DNA from: G020353115 sp964389685
GTDB taxonomy: Bacteria; Bacteroidota; Bacteroidia; Bacteroidales; VadinHA17
Direction: 5' to 3'
Assembly (NCBI GenBank): GCA_964389685.1
Contig: CAYMFM010000001.1
Location: forward strand, 145,136-209,135
DNA length: 64,000 nt
Under the pieces are notes generated by a model, which had not been told where the DNA came from, made no database searches, and saw only the letters and a program-made list of their open reading frames with translations. Made by a program: the position numbers and the translations under genes. Shown in pieces: positions 25,902 through 34,406 of this stretch; position 1 is the first letter of the stretch, and every line of letters begins with the position of its first letter.

Positions 25902-28256
25902 ATGAAAATAAGCGACGCGTTAAAGAATATTAAAAAAATTAGTTATCCTGATACTTCTCCCCGGGTGGTTGAACGATCCATCGACCTCCTTAACGCATTC
26001 ATCTCTTCTTCAGAGATGGTAATTGAACCGGTAAAGAAAGTGCTGCCCGATGAGAAGGCATTTGTGGTAGCCGTAGCAACTTCGTCCCGGCTAAAAGAGT
26101 TTGGGATAAAGAAACCCCTGAAGCCGAAGGATGTGTTTGTCTATATTCTGCTTCGGAAAAACGGAACAGGCTACTGCGTAAGTTCTCATACCCGGTATCT
26201 CTTTTCCTTTGTTAACCATTTGATCCACCATATGGATGAATGGAGTATTGATGCGATTAATTGCGGAAAATGGATTACCCCATCATTTACCTGGCAAAGA
26301 GTTTCATACGATTATTTTCTTACCCAGCAGGGAAGGATACAATATAGATTAAACCGGGCGAGCTATGTTGCCGAACTTGCCCGGTTGGGTTTTACACACA
26401 TCGAAGTGAATGGACTGGCATTTCCGATGGGATTGGAAACCGGACCGAAGGGAGAGGCTTACCCCATGTTCTATACCTACTGCCCTGCCCTGGATCAATT
26501 TGTCTCTAGCCGGCTGAATAAAGGATTGTATCCCAATGATTACCTTTCAGCTAATCTTACGTTCTTGAAGCAAAATGCAAAACAGGCAGTTGAGTATGGT
26601 TTGGTACCCGGGTTGCTCTGTTTTGAACCCAGATCGGTACCCGAGCAGTTTTTTCATGAATATCCGATGCTCCGGGGAGCAAGAGTCGATCATCCCTTCA
26701 GAAGCTTTAAACCCAGGTATAACATGACCATAACCCATCCGCTCGTTCGACAACATTATGCCGAATTGATCCGGAACCTCATGCAGGAAGTTCCAGAATT
26801 GGGATTTATCACCATCTGGACCAACGATAGCGGTGCAGGGTTTGAACATACAAAATCGCTGTATGTCGGTCGGAACGGGGGTGCATACCTTATCAGGGAA
26901 TGGAAAGATGATGCGGAGATCTCACGATTAGCCGGAGAGAATGCATTGCGCTTCTTCCGGGTGCTCAGAGACGAAGCCCGCAAGGTTAATCCCAGTTTCA
27001 GGGTAATTACCCGAATGGAATCATTTTACGGCGAACATGAAACCATCTGGAACGGGCTAAGTGATGGACTGGAAATTGAAACTTCCTCACTTCTGGCAAA
27101 GGGATGGGAAATGCCCTACAGACATCCGAAGTACAGGGATTCGAACCAGATTAATGCAGGTACAGTGTACCAGATGGATTTTGATCAACGGGAAAAAGAA
27201 TTGTCAGAGGAGCTTGTGAAAAGGGAAAGCGCTGCCCATTTTTATTTTTCAGCCGGACCACATTCCATGTTTGACCCGCTGATCGGCATCCCCTATCCAT
27301 CCCTTACCTGCAAGAGACTAAGAACATTGCATGAGAACGGAGTTGACCTTCTCGCCTGTACCGGAGGAATCGTACCACCTGAATTGGTGCCCCATGATAT
27401 CAACCAGGAGGTAATCCATTCATTTCAGTATGATCCGAATATGGATGTTGATGCGTTCCTTGAGAAAACAGCTTTGAAATGGACCGAAGGTGGGGATGCT
27501 AATGTGCTGCTAAAAGCATGGAAGCTTACCGAAGAGGCTATCCTGGCATTCCCGAATGTCACACCCCTCTATTCCACCTTTGGCTTTACCTGGTACAGGT
27601 TATGGGCACGTCCCCTCGTACCCGATATTGAAAAAATTCCACAGGACCAGAGAGAGTATTACGAACATTTCATGTGTACAACTCCTCATAATCCGAACAA
27701 TGTGGATCTCAGCAGGGATGTGCTGTTCTATCTAACTGACCCTGATAAAAGCAAACATGACATGGAACGGATCGATGCCAATGCCTGGGATCCACTGGAT
27801 AAAGCCATTAATGTTCTTGAACAGGCGCTGAATAAAGCAACACCAGATCCGGGGGAAAGAAACGTTTTGTATGATCAGTGGATACGGATCAAAGCCCTGA
27901 AATGCTGGATGACGACACAAAGAAACATCGCTGCATGGATCACAGGTGTCTATGGGTACATGAATGCAAAGAGTGAGAAATCAAAATTAAAAGAACGCAA
28001 AAGGGTGACGGACCTGATCCAACGTGAGATCGAAAATTCGAAAATTCTCCACGAACTTTTTGATTCAGGAGTCGAATTTATGGCAATGACGGACCAGGGA
28101 GAAACACCGTTAATCTATGGAAAAAACCTGAAAAAACTGCTGAAGGTGAGAATTTCATTGATGGAAAAACACATGCATGATGAGCCATTCATTGATCACG
28201 GATACATGGAAAGAAAAGCAGGAGAACCATCCAAACCCTCTGCCGCCCACTCTTAG
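25902..28256 (+). CDS. Uncharacterised glycosidase-like protein, 784 aa
   Basis: Start 25902 (MKISDALKNIKK) is chosen because the upstream frame overlaps the PLP gene. There is no signal peptide. Residues about 1-115 look like the small N-terminal sandwich of GH67/GH20-type enzymes (DVFVYILLRKNGTGYCVSSHTRYLFSFVNHLI). A barrel follows: ARLGFTHIEVNGLAFPMG, AVEYGLVPGLLCFEPRSVPEQF, ELGFITIWTNDSGAGFEHTKSLYVGRNGG (acidic candidate D in TNDSGAG), FRVITRMESFYGEHETIW (candidate E). The C-terminal third is helical (CTTPHNPNNVDLSRDVLFYL; LLKAWKLTEEAI). I do not recognise the family. Operon with the PLP enzyme and probably with the TIM-barrel isomerase 48 bp downstream. Confidence 0.7.
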   Translation: MKISDALKNIKKISYPDTSPRVVERSIDLLNAFISSSEMVIEPVKKVLPDEKAFVVAVATSSRLKEFGIKKPLKPKDVFVYILLRKNGTGYCVSSHTRYLFSFVNHLIHHMDEWSIDAINCGKWITPSFTWQRVSYDYFLTQQGRIQYRLNRASYVAELARLGFTHIEVNGLAFPMGLETGPKGEAYPMFYTYCPALDQFVSSRLNKGLYPNDYLSANLTFLKQNAKQAVEYGLVPGLLCFEPRSVPEQFFHEYPMLRGARVDHPFRSFKPRYNMTITHPLVRQHYAELIRNLMQEVPELGFITIWTNDSGAGFEHTKSLYVGRNGGAYLIREWKDDAEISRLAGENALRFFRVLRDEARKVNPSFRVITRMESFYGEHETIWNGLSDGLEIETSSLLAKGWEMPYRHPKYRDSNQINAGTVYQMDFDQREKELSEELVKRESAAHFYFSAGPHSMFDPLIGIPYPSLTCKRLRTLHENGVDLLACTGGIVPPELVPHDINQEVIHSFQYDPNMDVDAFLEKTALKWTEGGDANVLLKAWKLTEEAILAFPNVTPLYSTFGFTWYRLWARPLVPDIEKIPQDQREYYEHFMCTTPHNPNNVDLSRDVLFYLTDPDKSKHDMERIDANAWDPLDKAINVLEQALNKATPDPGERNVLYDQWIRIKALKCWMTTQRNIAAWITGVYGYMNAKSEKSKLKERKRVTDLIQREIENSKILHELFDSGVEFMAMTDQGETPLIYGKNLKKLLKVRISLMEKHMHDEPFIDHGYMERKAGEPSKPSAAHS

Positions 28257-28304
28257 CGGGAGTCTGGCAGATTTGATCGCCTGTTTACTAAATGCTTTAT
28301 TACC

Positions 28305-29288
28305 ATGAAGTTCAAAGTAGGAATTGATAATTACAGCCTGTCTCCATTAAACCTGGAACCATTGAAGGTGTTAGCTTGGGCGGAGAAAAACAAGGCAGAT
28401 GGGGTTTCATTTTCCGGTTTGCCGGAAGGAAGAAGTAACCCCGATTATGAATACCTGAAATCGCTGAAAGCCTTTGGAAAAGAACACAACCTCTACCTCG
28501 AATGGGGAGGAGCACAACATATTCCCCGCGATATGAACTCGTGGGAGAAAAAAGATCTGTTTCAACACAACCGAAATGTTGCCCGGGAAGCAGAAATTCT
28601 CGGAACAAGGATCATGCGGTCGTGTTCCGGCGGACTGATGCGATGGAATCCGGCAAATCCACCAACCGATGCATTGTTGAAAGAAATGGCCAATGCCTTG
28701 AAAGTTCAGAAACAGATGCTGATGGACCACCACGTAATACTAGCCATAGAAACACACTTTGAGTTTACCACCTTCGAACTGCTGAAAGTTTTTGAGATGT
28801 GTGAAACTGAGCCAGGAGAGTGTCTTGGAATTTGTCTCGATACCATGAACCTGCTGGTTATGCTGGAAGACCCGGTCGGTGCTACCGAACGGATCCTTCC
28901 ATGGGTGGTGTCCACTCACATAAAAGATGGCGCCATTACCCTGTGCGACAGTGGTTTGTCGGTATTTACCGTGGAAACCGGCAAAGGAATTATTAACCTG
29001 AAACGGATCATTGAATTGCTGGATACACTACCGAATGAGGTTACTCTCTCCATAGAGGATCACGGGGGTGACTTCGATATCCCGGTGTATGATCCGGATT
29101 TCCTGGCTGAATTTCCGAATTTGTCGAAGGAAGAATTCATTAACCTGATCAACCTTGTAAAATTATCACAGCAGAAGATCGTAGATGGAAAGATATCTCC
29201 TCTTTCCCGTGATAAATGGCCGGATGTATGTGAGGAAAGGGTGATTGATGATATTGCGAATATCAGAAAAATCATTTCGGAAATTTAG
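28305..29288 (+). CDS. Xylose-isomerase-like TIM-barrel sugar isomerase/epimerase
   Basis: The 327-aa cytoplasmic protein has the AP-endonuclease-2/xylose-isomerase-like TIM barrel. Motifs are KADGVSFSGLPEG, VILAIETHFEFTTFELLKVFE (metal-ligand Glu in AIETH), CLGICLDTMNLLVMLEDP (D and N in CLDTMN), VVSTHIKDGAI (His ligand) and VTLSIEDHGGDFD (last Glu). The metal ligands expected of a Mn/Zn-dependent sugar epimerase are therefore all present. Such enzymes isomerise or epimerise keto sugars or inosose. It follows the unknown glycosidase-like gene by 48 bp, consistent with handling its product. Substrate not assignable. Confidence 0.87.
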   Translation: MKFKVGIDNYSLSPLNLEPLKVLAWAEKNKADGVSFSGLPEGRSNPDYEYLKSLKAFGKEHNLYLEWGGAQHIPRDMNSWEKKDLFQHNRNVAREAEILGTRIMRSCSGGLMRWNPANPPTDALLKEMANALKVQKQMLMDHHVILAIETHFEFTTFELLKVFEMCETEPGECLGICLDTMNLLVMLEDPVGATERILPWVVSTHIKDGAITLCDSGLSVFTVETGKGIINLKRIIELLDTLPNEVTLSIEDHGGDFDIPVYDPDFLAEFPNLSKEEFINLINLVKLSQQKIVDGKISPLSRDKWPDVCEERVIDDIANIRKIISEI

Positions 29289-29301
29289 AAAAGCAATAGG
29301 T

Positions 29302-29330
29302 CGCTCCTACGGAGCTATGATCATATTTCA
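29302..29330. repeat. CGCTCC..TACGGAGC hairpin, uninterrupted copy
   Basis: GCTCC-TAC-GGAGC (29303-29315 region) followed by TATGATCATATTTCA. It matches 22948-22990 except that the latter carries a 14-bp insert. A third, weaker relative (GCTCC-GTA-GGTGC) is at about 40677-40690. Confidence 0.55.
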
Positions 29331-29373
29331 CAGGGCGGGCTTCATAACCGTTCACCGAACAACGAACAAAAAT

Positions 29374-30708
29374 ATGACTAAGCACGAAACCTTCCGGTTC
29401 AAAACAGCAGATGAGTTGTTGAAAAAGGCGGAAGAACTGGGGATCAACCTTCCCTGGCAGGAAGATCTGGAGCTCCTGTTTAAACCGGTTTGCCTGGGTG
29501 AAATAGAGATCCAAAACAGGTTGGTGGTGCATCCGATGGAAGGATTTGACGCCAATCCGGATGGTTCCCCGGGAGAACTCACCTTCAGACGCTATAACCG
29601 GTATGCCGAAGGCGGTAGTGGAATGATCTGGTTTGAGGCGACTGCGGTTGTAAAAGAGGGAAGATCAAATCCGAGACAACTGATTATAAACAGACAAACC
29701 CTGCCCGGATTTCAGCGGTTGATTGAGGATATACGGTCATCAGCGCTCAAGGCATTCGGTCCATCGCATAGCCTGTATCTCGTTCTTCAACTAACCCATT
29801 CAGGACGGTTCAGTAAACCGGAAGGTCTTCCTGAACCGTCGGTATTTTGTTTTAATCCCTATTTAGACCGGGACAGCGATGAGATCAGGTTGCTTACGGA
29901 TGAACAACTTGAACAGGTTCAGGATATATTCATAGAAGCTGGAACCCTGGCTGAGAAGGCTGGTTTTGATAGTGTGGATATCAAAGCGAGTCACGGATAC
30001 CTGCTCCATGACTTTTTATCTTCATTTACCCGGGAAGATAGCCGGTTTGGCGGGCCGTCCTTTGAAAACAGGACCCGTTTCATCCGGGAAGTGATACAGG
30101 GGATACAAACAAAAACCAGCAGTCTGAAGATCTCCAGCCGTATCAACCTGTATGATGGAATTCCCTATCCCTATGGATTTGGTGTCAGGAATGATGGGTC
30201 GGTTGCAATGGATCCGGATGAACCGGTTAAACTGGCACGCCAATTGACACAATCGGGTTGTGATCTGATAAACGGGACCATGGGAATTCCCTTATTAAAC
30301 GCTCACCTGAATCGTCCCTACGATAAGCCACTGCCGGGGATGAGCCTGCCGGATGAACATCCCCTGGAAGGTGTTGCACGGCTAATTGATGGCGTTGGGA
30401 TGGTACAACAGGCTGTTCCGGAAGCTAAATTGGTTGGGACCGGGTATTCCTGGCTGAGGCATCTTTTCCCGGAAGTAGCTGCCGCAGTGCTGGCACAGAA
30501 GAAAGCCACATTCATTGGATTGGGGCGCAGCTCATTTGCCTATCCCGCTGCGCCTAAAGACCTTATGCAATATGGGAAAATCAGAAAGGAAAAAACCTGT
30601 ACTTCCTGTTCAAAGTGTACTGAACTGATGAGGAATATGCTCGTTACCGGCTGTCCCATAAGGGATAAGGAAGTGTATGGACCAATATACAAGAAAATAA
30701 AATGTTGA
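29374..30708 (+). CDS. Old-yellow-enzyme flavin oxidoreductase with C-terminal Fe-S cysteines
   Basis: ATG 29374 is the chosen start (444 aa); the longer reading begins inside the previous gene. The TIM barrel is of the OYE type: FKPVCLGEIEIQNRLVVHPMEGF (FMN region), FRRYNRYAEGGSGMIWFEATAV, VLQLTHSGRFSKPEG, VDIKASHGYLLHDFLSSFTRED (the usual HxxH/N pair partly kept as H-G-Y-L-L) and FIGLGRSSFAYPA. At the end lie C409, C412, C415 and C427 (CxxCxxCx11C), which fit a [4Fe-4S] cluster as in 2,4-dienoyl-CoA reductases, but the C-terminal FAD/NAD domain of those enzymes is missing. It therefore needs a separate electron donor. It overlaps the SDR gene by 7 bp. Confidence 0.87.
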   Translation: MTKHETFRFKTADELLKKAEELGINLPWQEDLELLFKPVCLGEIEIQNRLVVHPMEGFDANPDGSPGELTFRRYNRYAEGGSGMIWFEATAVVKEGRSNPRQLIINRQTLPGFQRLIEDIRSSALKAFGPSHSLYLVLQLTHSGRFSKPEGLPEPSVFCFNPYLDRDSDEIRLLTDEQLEQVQDIFIEAGTLAEKAGFDSVDIKASHGYLLHDFLSSFTREDSRFGGPSFENRTRFIREVIQGIQTKTSSLKISSRINLYDGIPYPYGFGVRNDGSVAMDPDEPVKLARQLTQSGCDLINGTMGIPLLNAHLNRPYDKPLPGMSLPDEHPLEGVARLIDGVGMVQQAVPEAKLVGTGYSWLRHLFPEVAAAVLAQKKATFIGLGRSSFAYPAAPKDLMQYGKIRKEKTCTSCSKCTELMRNMLVTGCPIRDKEVYGPIYKKIKC

Positions 30709-31508
30709 GACAGATGGGAAATAACCAGAAAGTAGCCATTGTGTCCGGCGTAAGCCGGGGAATTGGAAAAGCAACAGCTATTCGTCTTGCAGAAGCAGGA
30801 TATGCCATTGCAGGAATATCCCGGACAATACATTCTCCGGGATCAGAAAAAAATCGTGCCGAACTTGAAACTTCAATTTCGGAGTATGGAGTGGATTTCA
30901 AATCCTACACCCTGGATATTGCTGATATTGAAAGCCACCAGAACGTGATCGACAACATCATGAAGGATCTTGGCCGGATTGATCTGCTTGTGAATAACGC
31001 CGGAGTTGCCCCGGTAAAACGCATGGATCTGCTTGAAACAACCCCGGAAAGTTACGACCGGGTCATGGGAATAAACCTTCGCGGTCCCCTCTTTTTCACA
31101 CAACGGGTGGTCAATACCATGATCGGGCTGCAGGGAAAGATTGATCCGTATTTTCCACGAATTGTGTTCATCACCTCTGTTTCAGCCGTGATGTCTTCGG
31201 TAAACAGAGGGGAATATTGCATCTCCAAAGCCGGTTTGAGCATGGCCAGCCAGCTCTTTGCCGACCGCCTCTCAAAAATGGGTATAGTCGTTTTTGAAGT
31301 AAGACCCGGGATCATACGGACCGATATGACGGCTCCGGTTAAGGAGAAGTATGACAGCATGATCGCTGATGGTTTAATCCCTCAGGACCGGTGGGGTCAT
31401 CCCGATGATATCGCGAAAACCGTTGCTGCCATTGTTACTGGCAATTTTGACTATTCCACCGGAATGATATTTGAAGTGAGCGGGGGCATGAATATCCGGA
31501 GTTTGTGA
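30702..31508 (+). CDS. SDR-family oxidoreductase (3-ketoacyl-ACP reductase type)
   Basis: The 268-aa protein is a classical short-chain dehydrogenase: SGVSRGIGKATAIRLAEAGY (nucleotide loop; the usual TGxxxGIG with S for T), LVNNAGVAP, the catalytic serine in VFITSVSAVMSS, tyrosine and lysine in GEYCISKAG, and RPGIIRTDM after. An R and S after the second strand (ISRTIHS) suggest NADP. It overlaps the OYE-like flavoenzyme gene by 7 bp, so both are translated together and likely act in one pathway, for instance reduction or oxidation of an unsaturated keto sugar. Start could also be M5 (30714). Substrate unknown. Confidence 0.9.
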   Translation: MLRQMGNNQKVAIVSGVSRGIGKATAIRLAEAGYAIAGISRTIHSPGSEKNRAELETSISEYGVDFKSYTLDIADIESHQNVIDNIMKDLGRIDLLVNNAGVAPVKRMDLLETTPESYDRVMGINLRGPLFFTQRVVNTMIGLQGKIDPYFPRIVFITSVSAVMSSVNRGEYCISKAGLSMASQLFADRLSKMGIVVFEVRPGIIRTDMTAPVKEKYDSMIADGLIPQDRWGHPDDIAKTVAAIVTGNFDYSTGMIFEVSGGMNIRSL

Positions 31509-31569
31509 AATCATCAAGAGGATTGGATATTCGATCATTATCTTCCTTTAATTTAAAAATTAGTAAAAG

Positions 31570-31798
31570 GAATCCCAGCGGGATTCAACAATGAGTAACC
31601 CCGTATTTAGTGCGGGGCAGGAACAGGGAACAAAACCAACCCCGAATGGGGTTGAATAAGAAAACATATAATAATAAGATGGGATCGAACATAAAGATTG
31701 ATATTTCTCTAGTTCAACCCCTGCAGGGTTGTTTATACAATCTTTTGGTAACCACCGGTTTTACCGGTGGCTATTCATTTTTCAACCCCTTCGGGGTT
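31570..31798. repeat. Cluster of six REP-like hairpins
   Basis: The 393-bp gap 31509-31901 holds six GC stems with small loops: GAATCCC-AGC-GGGATTC (31570-31586), CCCCGTA..TGCGGGG (31599-31617), AACCCC-GAAT-GGGGTT (31637-31654), CAACCC-CTGCAGGGTTG (31715-31731), CCACCGG-TTTTA-CCGGTGG (31752-31770) and AACCCC-TTC-GGGGTT (31784-31798). Their stems differ but share a CAACCCC theme. They resemble the repetitive extragenic palindromes of Bacteroidota. No transposase of the REP-associated type is in the window. Confidence 0.7.
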
Positions 31799-31901
31799 TA
31801 ACTGTTCTGGATGTTTCATTTCAGATTATTTTGTGATGGATTCGACTGGTAAATTTACTTTTAAATAGTTATACGCTGTAATCGTTTTGCTCTGAAATAA
31901 C

Positions 31902-34406
31902 ATGACTCAAAAAACCCTGATCCTCGTTTGCAATGCCCACCTGGATCCCGTGTGGTTATGGGAGTGGGAGGAAGGCCTGGCAGAAACACTATCCACCTTC
32001 CGGATTGCGGCAAAATTCTGCCGGGAGTATGAGGGATTCGTTTTCTGCCACAACGAAGCACTCCTCTATCAGTACGTTGAGGAGTATGAGCCGGAACTGT
32101 TTGAAGAGATCAGGACGCTGGTAACCGAAGGAAGCTGGAAGATCATCGGCGGCTGGTACCTTCAACCCGATTGCAATATGCCCTCCGGAGAAGCATTGAT
32201 CCGGCAAATCGTGGTTGGAAAAAAATACTTCATGGATAGATTTGGGGTTGAACCCAAAACCGCTGTTAATTTTGATCCGTTTGGTCATTCCCGCGGGTTG
32301 GTTCAGGTAATGAAAAAATCGGGCTACTCTTCCTATCTGTTTTGCCGGCCCGATCATCATTTTTTTGATCTGCCCGATCTTGATTTCAAATGGGTGGGAT
32401 ACGATGGCTCTGAGATATTAGCTCACCGCCCTTATGATCACTATAACTCAAGCAAAGGTCAGTCTGTCGATAAAATCAGGAAGTGGCTGACACAGAATAG
32501 TAGCAGAAAGAACGGACTGCTTCTCTGGGGAATTGGAAATCACGGTGGGGGACCCTCACGGGAAGACCTTGAGCAGATCTCCGAATTGCAGAAAAAGACA
32601 AAAGAGAGAACCATCTGCCACGGAACCCCGGAAGAGTATTTTTATTTACTGGAGAAGGAAGGAAAGAAATTCGTGAGAGTGGAAAAGAGCATTAATCCAT
32701 TTGCTGTTGGATGTTATACCTCGATGCAACTGGTTAAAAAGAGATACAGGCAGCTGGAAAATCTCTTCTTCCTTACAGAGAAAATTTGTACCCTGACTCA
32801 CCTGCAGGGAATGATGGAATATCCCGGAAAGTCATTATCGGAAGCACTGGAAGACCTGCTTTTTTGCCAGTTCCACGATATCCTTCCCGGATCATCCATA
32901 CCGGAAGTGGAAGAATATGCCATCCGACGGCTGCACCATGGGATGGAGATCCTTGAACGTCTGCAGACAAAAGCATTTATGGCAAACCTTTCCGGTCAGC
33001 CGGAGACAAAAGAGGATGAGTTTCCGCTGTTGTTTTTTAATCCGCATCCTTTTGATGTCGATGAAACGGTGGTTGTTGAATTCCAGGCACAGGAACCCAA
33101 CTTCGATGAAGAGTACCTGCAGGTACCGGAAATTATGGATCCGGAGGGAAACCTCATTCCTTCTCAGGTTGAAAAAGAGAGCAGCAACATCGTTCAGGAC
33201 CACCGAAAACGGGTTGTTTTTAACGCCCGTCTCAAAGCATCATCCATGAACCGGTATTCCTGTTTTTTGAAGAAGATACCGCGTGTATCAGCGGTAAAGG
33301 GAAAAGTAACTGACCGGTTTCGCTTCAGCCTGCCGAATGGACAGATAGAGATCAATCCTGAAACGGGTTTGATTCAGAGTTATGAGATTGATGGAAAAAA
33401 GATTCTATTACCGGGATCAGGACGGCTGCTGGTAATCGGCGATAATGCGGATCCCTGGGGTATGACTGTTCGGTCCTTTCGGGAAATAAAGGGAGAATTT
33501 CAGCTGCTGACACCACAGTCGGCTGCTTCATTTGCCGGTGTGGATGCCACGCGGTTGCAGCCACTCCGGATCATTGAGGAAGGTCCGGTAAGGACCATGG
33601 TTGAAGGACTGTTCGGTTTTGCAGGATCGTATGCTGCAATACGGTATAAGATACCGCAGAATAGGAACGAAATAGAAATAGAAGCAAGGATCTACTGGAT
33701 GGAGAAAGACAGCATGCTGAAAATTTCTTTTAATACGGGCTGGGAAAACGCAAAATGTTCTGGGCAGGTCGCCTGTGGAGTGGAAGAGTTTGACCGGGTC
33801 CGGGAAGAGCTTGTAGCTCAAAGATGGATCGGTTTGGAATCACAGACAGAGGAAATGGCACTCACTGTCATCAATGATACTACGTATGGATTTGACTATG
33901 ATAACGGGGAAATAAGGATCTCCATGTTACGGTCTCCTGCCTATTCAGGTCATCCGGTAGAGCAAGATCAACCCATTGCTCCTCAGGATCGGTTCGAACC
34001 ACGAATTGACCAGGGCGAACGATCCTTCCGGTTCTGGATACAAGCCGGTAATTCCTCTGTACGGAGAGAATCAATCCACAGGGAGAGCCTGGTCAGGAAC
34101 GAACCACCACACGGGCTCTGCTGTTACCCCACAGGAAAGGGCGAAAAATTGCTTCAGGGAGTGATTATCTCTGATCCAACCATTCAACTGCCTGCACTGA
34201 AAATGAGCCAAAAGAATGAGCGGTTGGTGATGCGATTGTTTGAGCCAACAGGGCAAGAGAGGAAAGCAGAAATCAAAATTCCTGTATTGGATTTTTCCAG
34301 CACGGTTGTACTGAGACCCTTTGAAATTAAAACCATTGCAATCGATCTTAAAAACAGGACCATAGTTGAAACCGACTTGCTGGAACGGGAATTGAACCAA
34401 TCCTGA
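31902..34406 (+). CDS. GH38 alpha-mannosidase
   Basis: The 834-aa protein is a GH38 enzyme removing alpha-mannose residues. The N-terminal motif NAHLDPVWLWEWEEG carries Zn ligands H13 and D15; the nucleophile is D125 in AVNFDPFGHS, again a Zn ligand; a further Zn histidine is in LLFCQFHDILPGSSI. No signal peptide, so cytoplasmic, where it would trim imported mannosides. The C-terminal half is a beta-sandwich region (about 400-830) with FPLLFFNPHPFDVDETV. The stop overlaps nothing but the next gene starts at the very next base, so the Gfo/Idh/MocA enzyme is cotranslated. Preferred linkage is unknown. Confidence 0.92.
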   Translation: MTQKTLILVCNAHLDPVWLWEWEEGLAETLSTFRIAAKFCREYEGFVFCHNEALLYQYVEEYEPELFEEIRTLVTEGSWKIIGGWYLQPDCNMPSGEALIRQIVVGKKYFMDRFGVEPKTAVNFDPFGHSRGLVQVMKKSGYSSYLFCRPDHHFFDLPDLDFKWVGYDGSEILAHRPYDHYNSSKGQSVDKIRKWLTQNSSRKNGLLLWGIGNHGGGPSREDLEQISELQKKTKERTICHGTPEEYFYLLEKEGKKFVRVEKSINPFAVGCYTSMQLVKKRYRQLENLFFLTEKICTLTHLQGMMEYPGKSLSEALEDLLFCQFHDILPGSSIPEVEEYAIRRLHHGMEILERLQTKAFMANLSGQPETKEDEFPLLFFNPHPFDVDETVVVEFQAQEPNFDEEYLQVPEIMDPEGNLIPSQVEKESSNIVQDHRKRVVFNARLKASSMNRYSCFLKKIPRVSAVKGKVTDRFRFSLPNGQIEINPETGLIQSYEIDGKKILLPGSGRLLVIGDNADPWGMTVRSFREIKGEFQLLTPQSAASFAGVDATRLQPLRIIEEGPVRTMVEGLFGFAGSYAAIRYKIPQNRNEIEIEARIYWMEKDSMLKISFNTGWENAKCSGQVACGVEEFDRVREELVAQRWIGLESQTEEMALTVINDTTYGFDYDNGEIRISMLRSPAYSGHPVEQDQPIAPQDRFEPRIDQGERSFRFWIQAGNSSVRRESIHRESLVRNEPPHGLCCYPTGKGEKLLQGVIISDPTIQLPALKMSQKNERLVMRLFEPTGQERKAEIKIPVLDFSSTVVLRPFEIKTIAIDLKNRTIVETDLLERELNQS

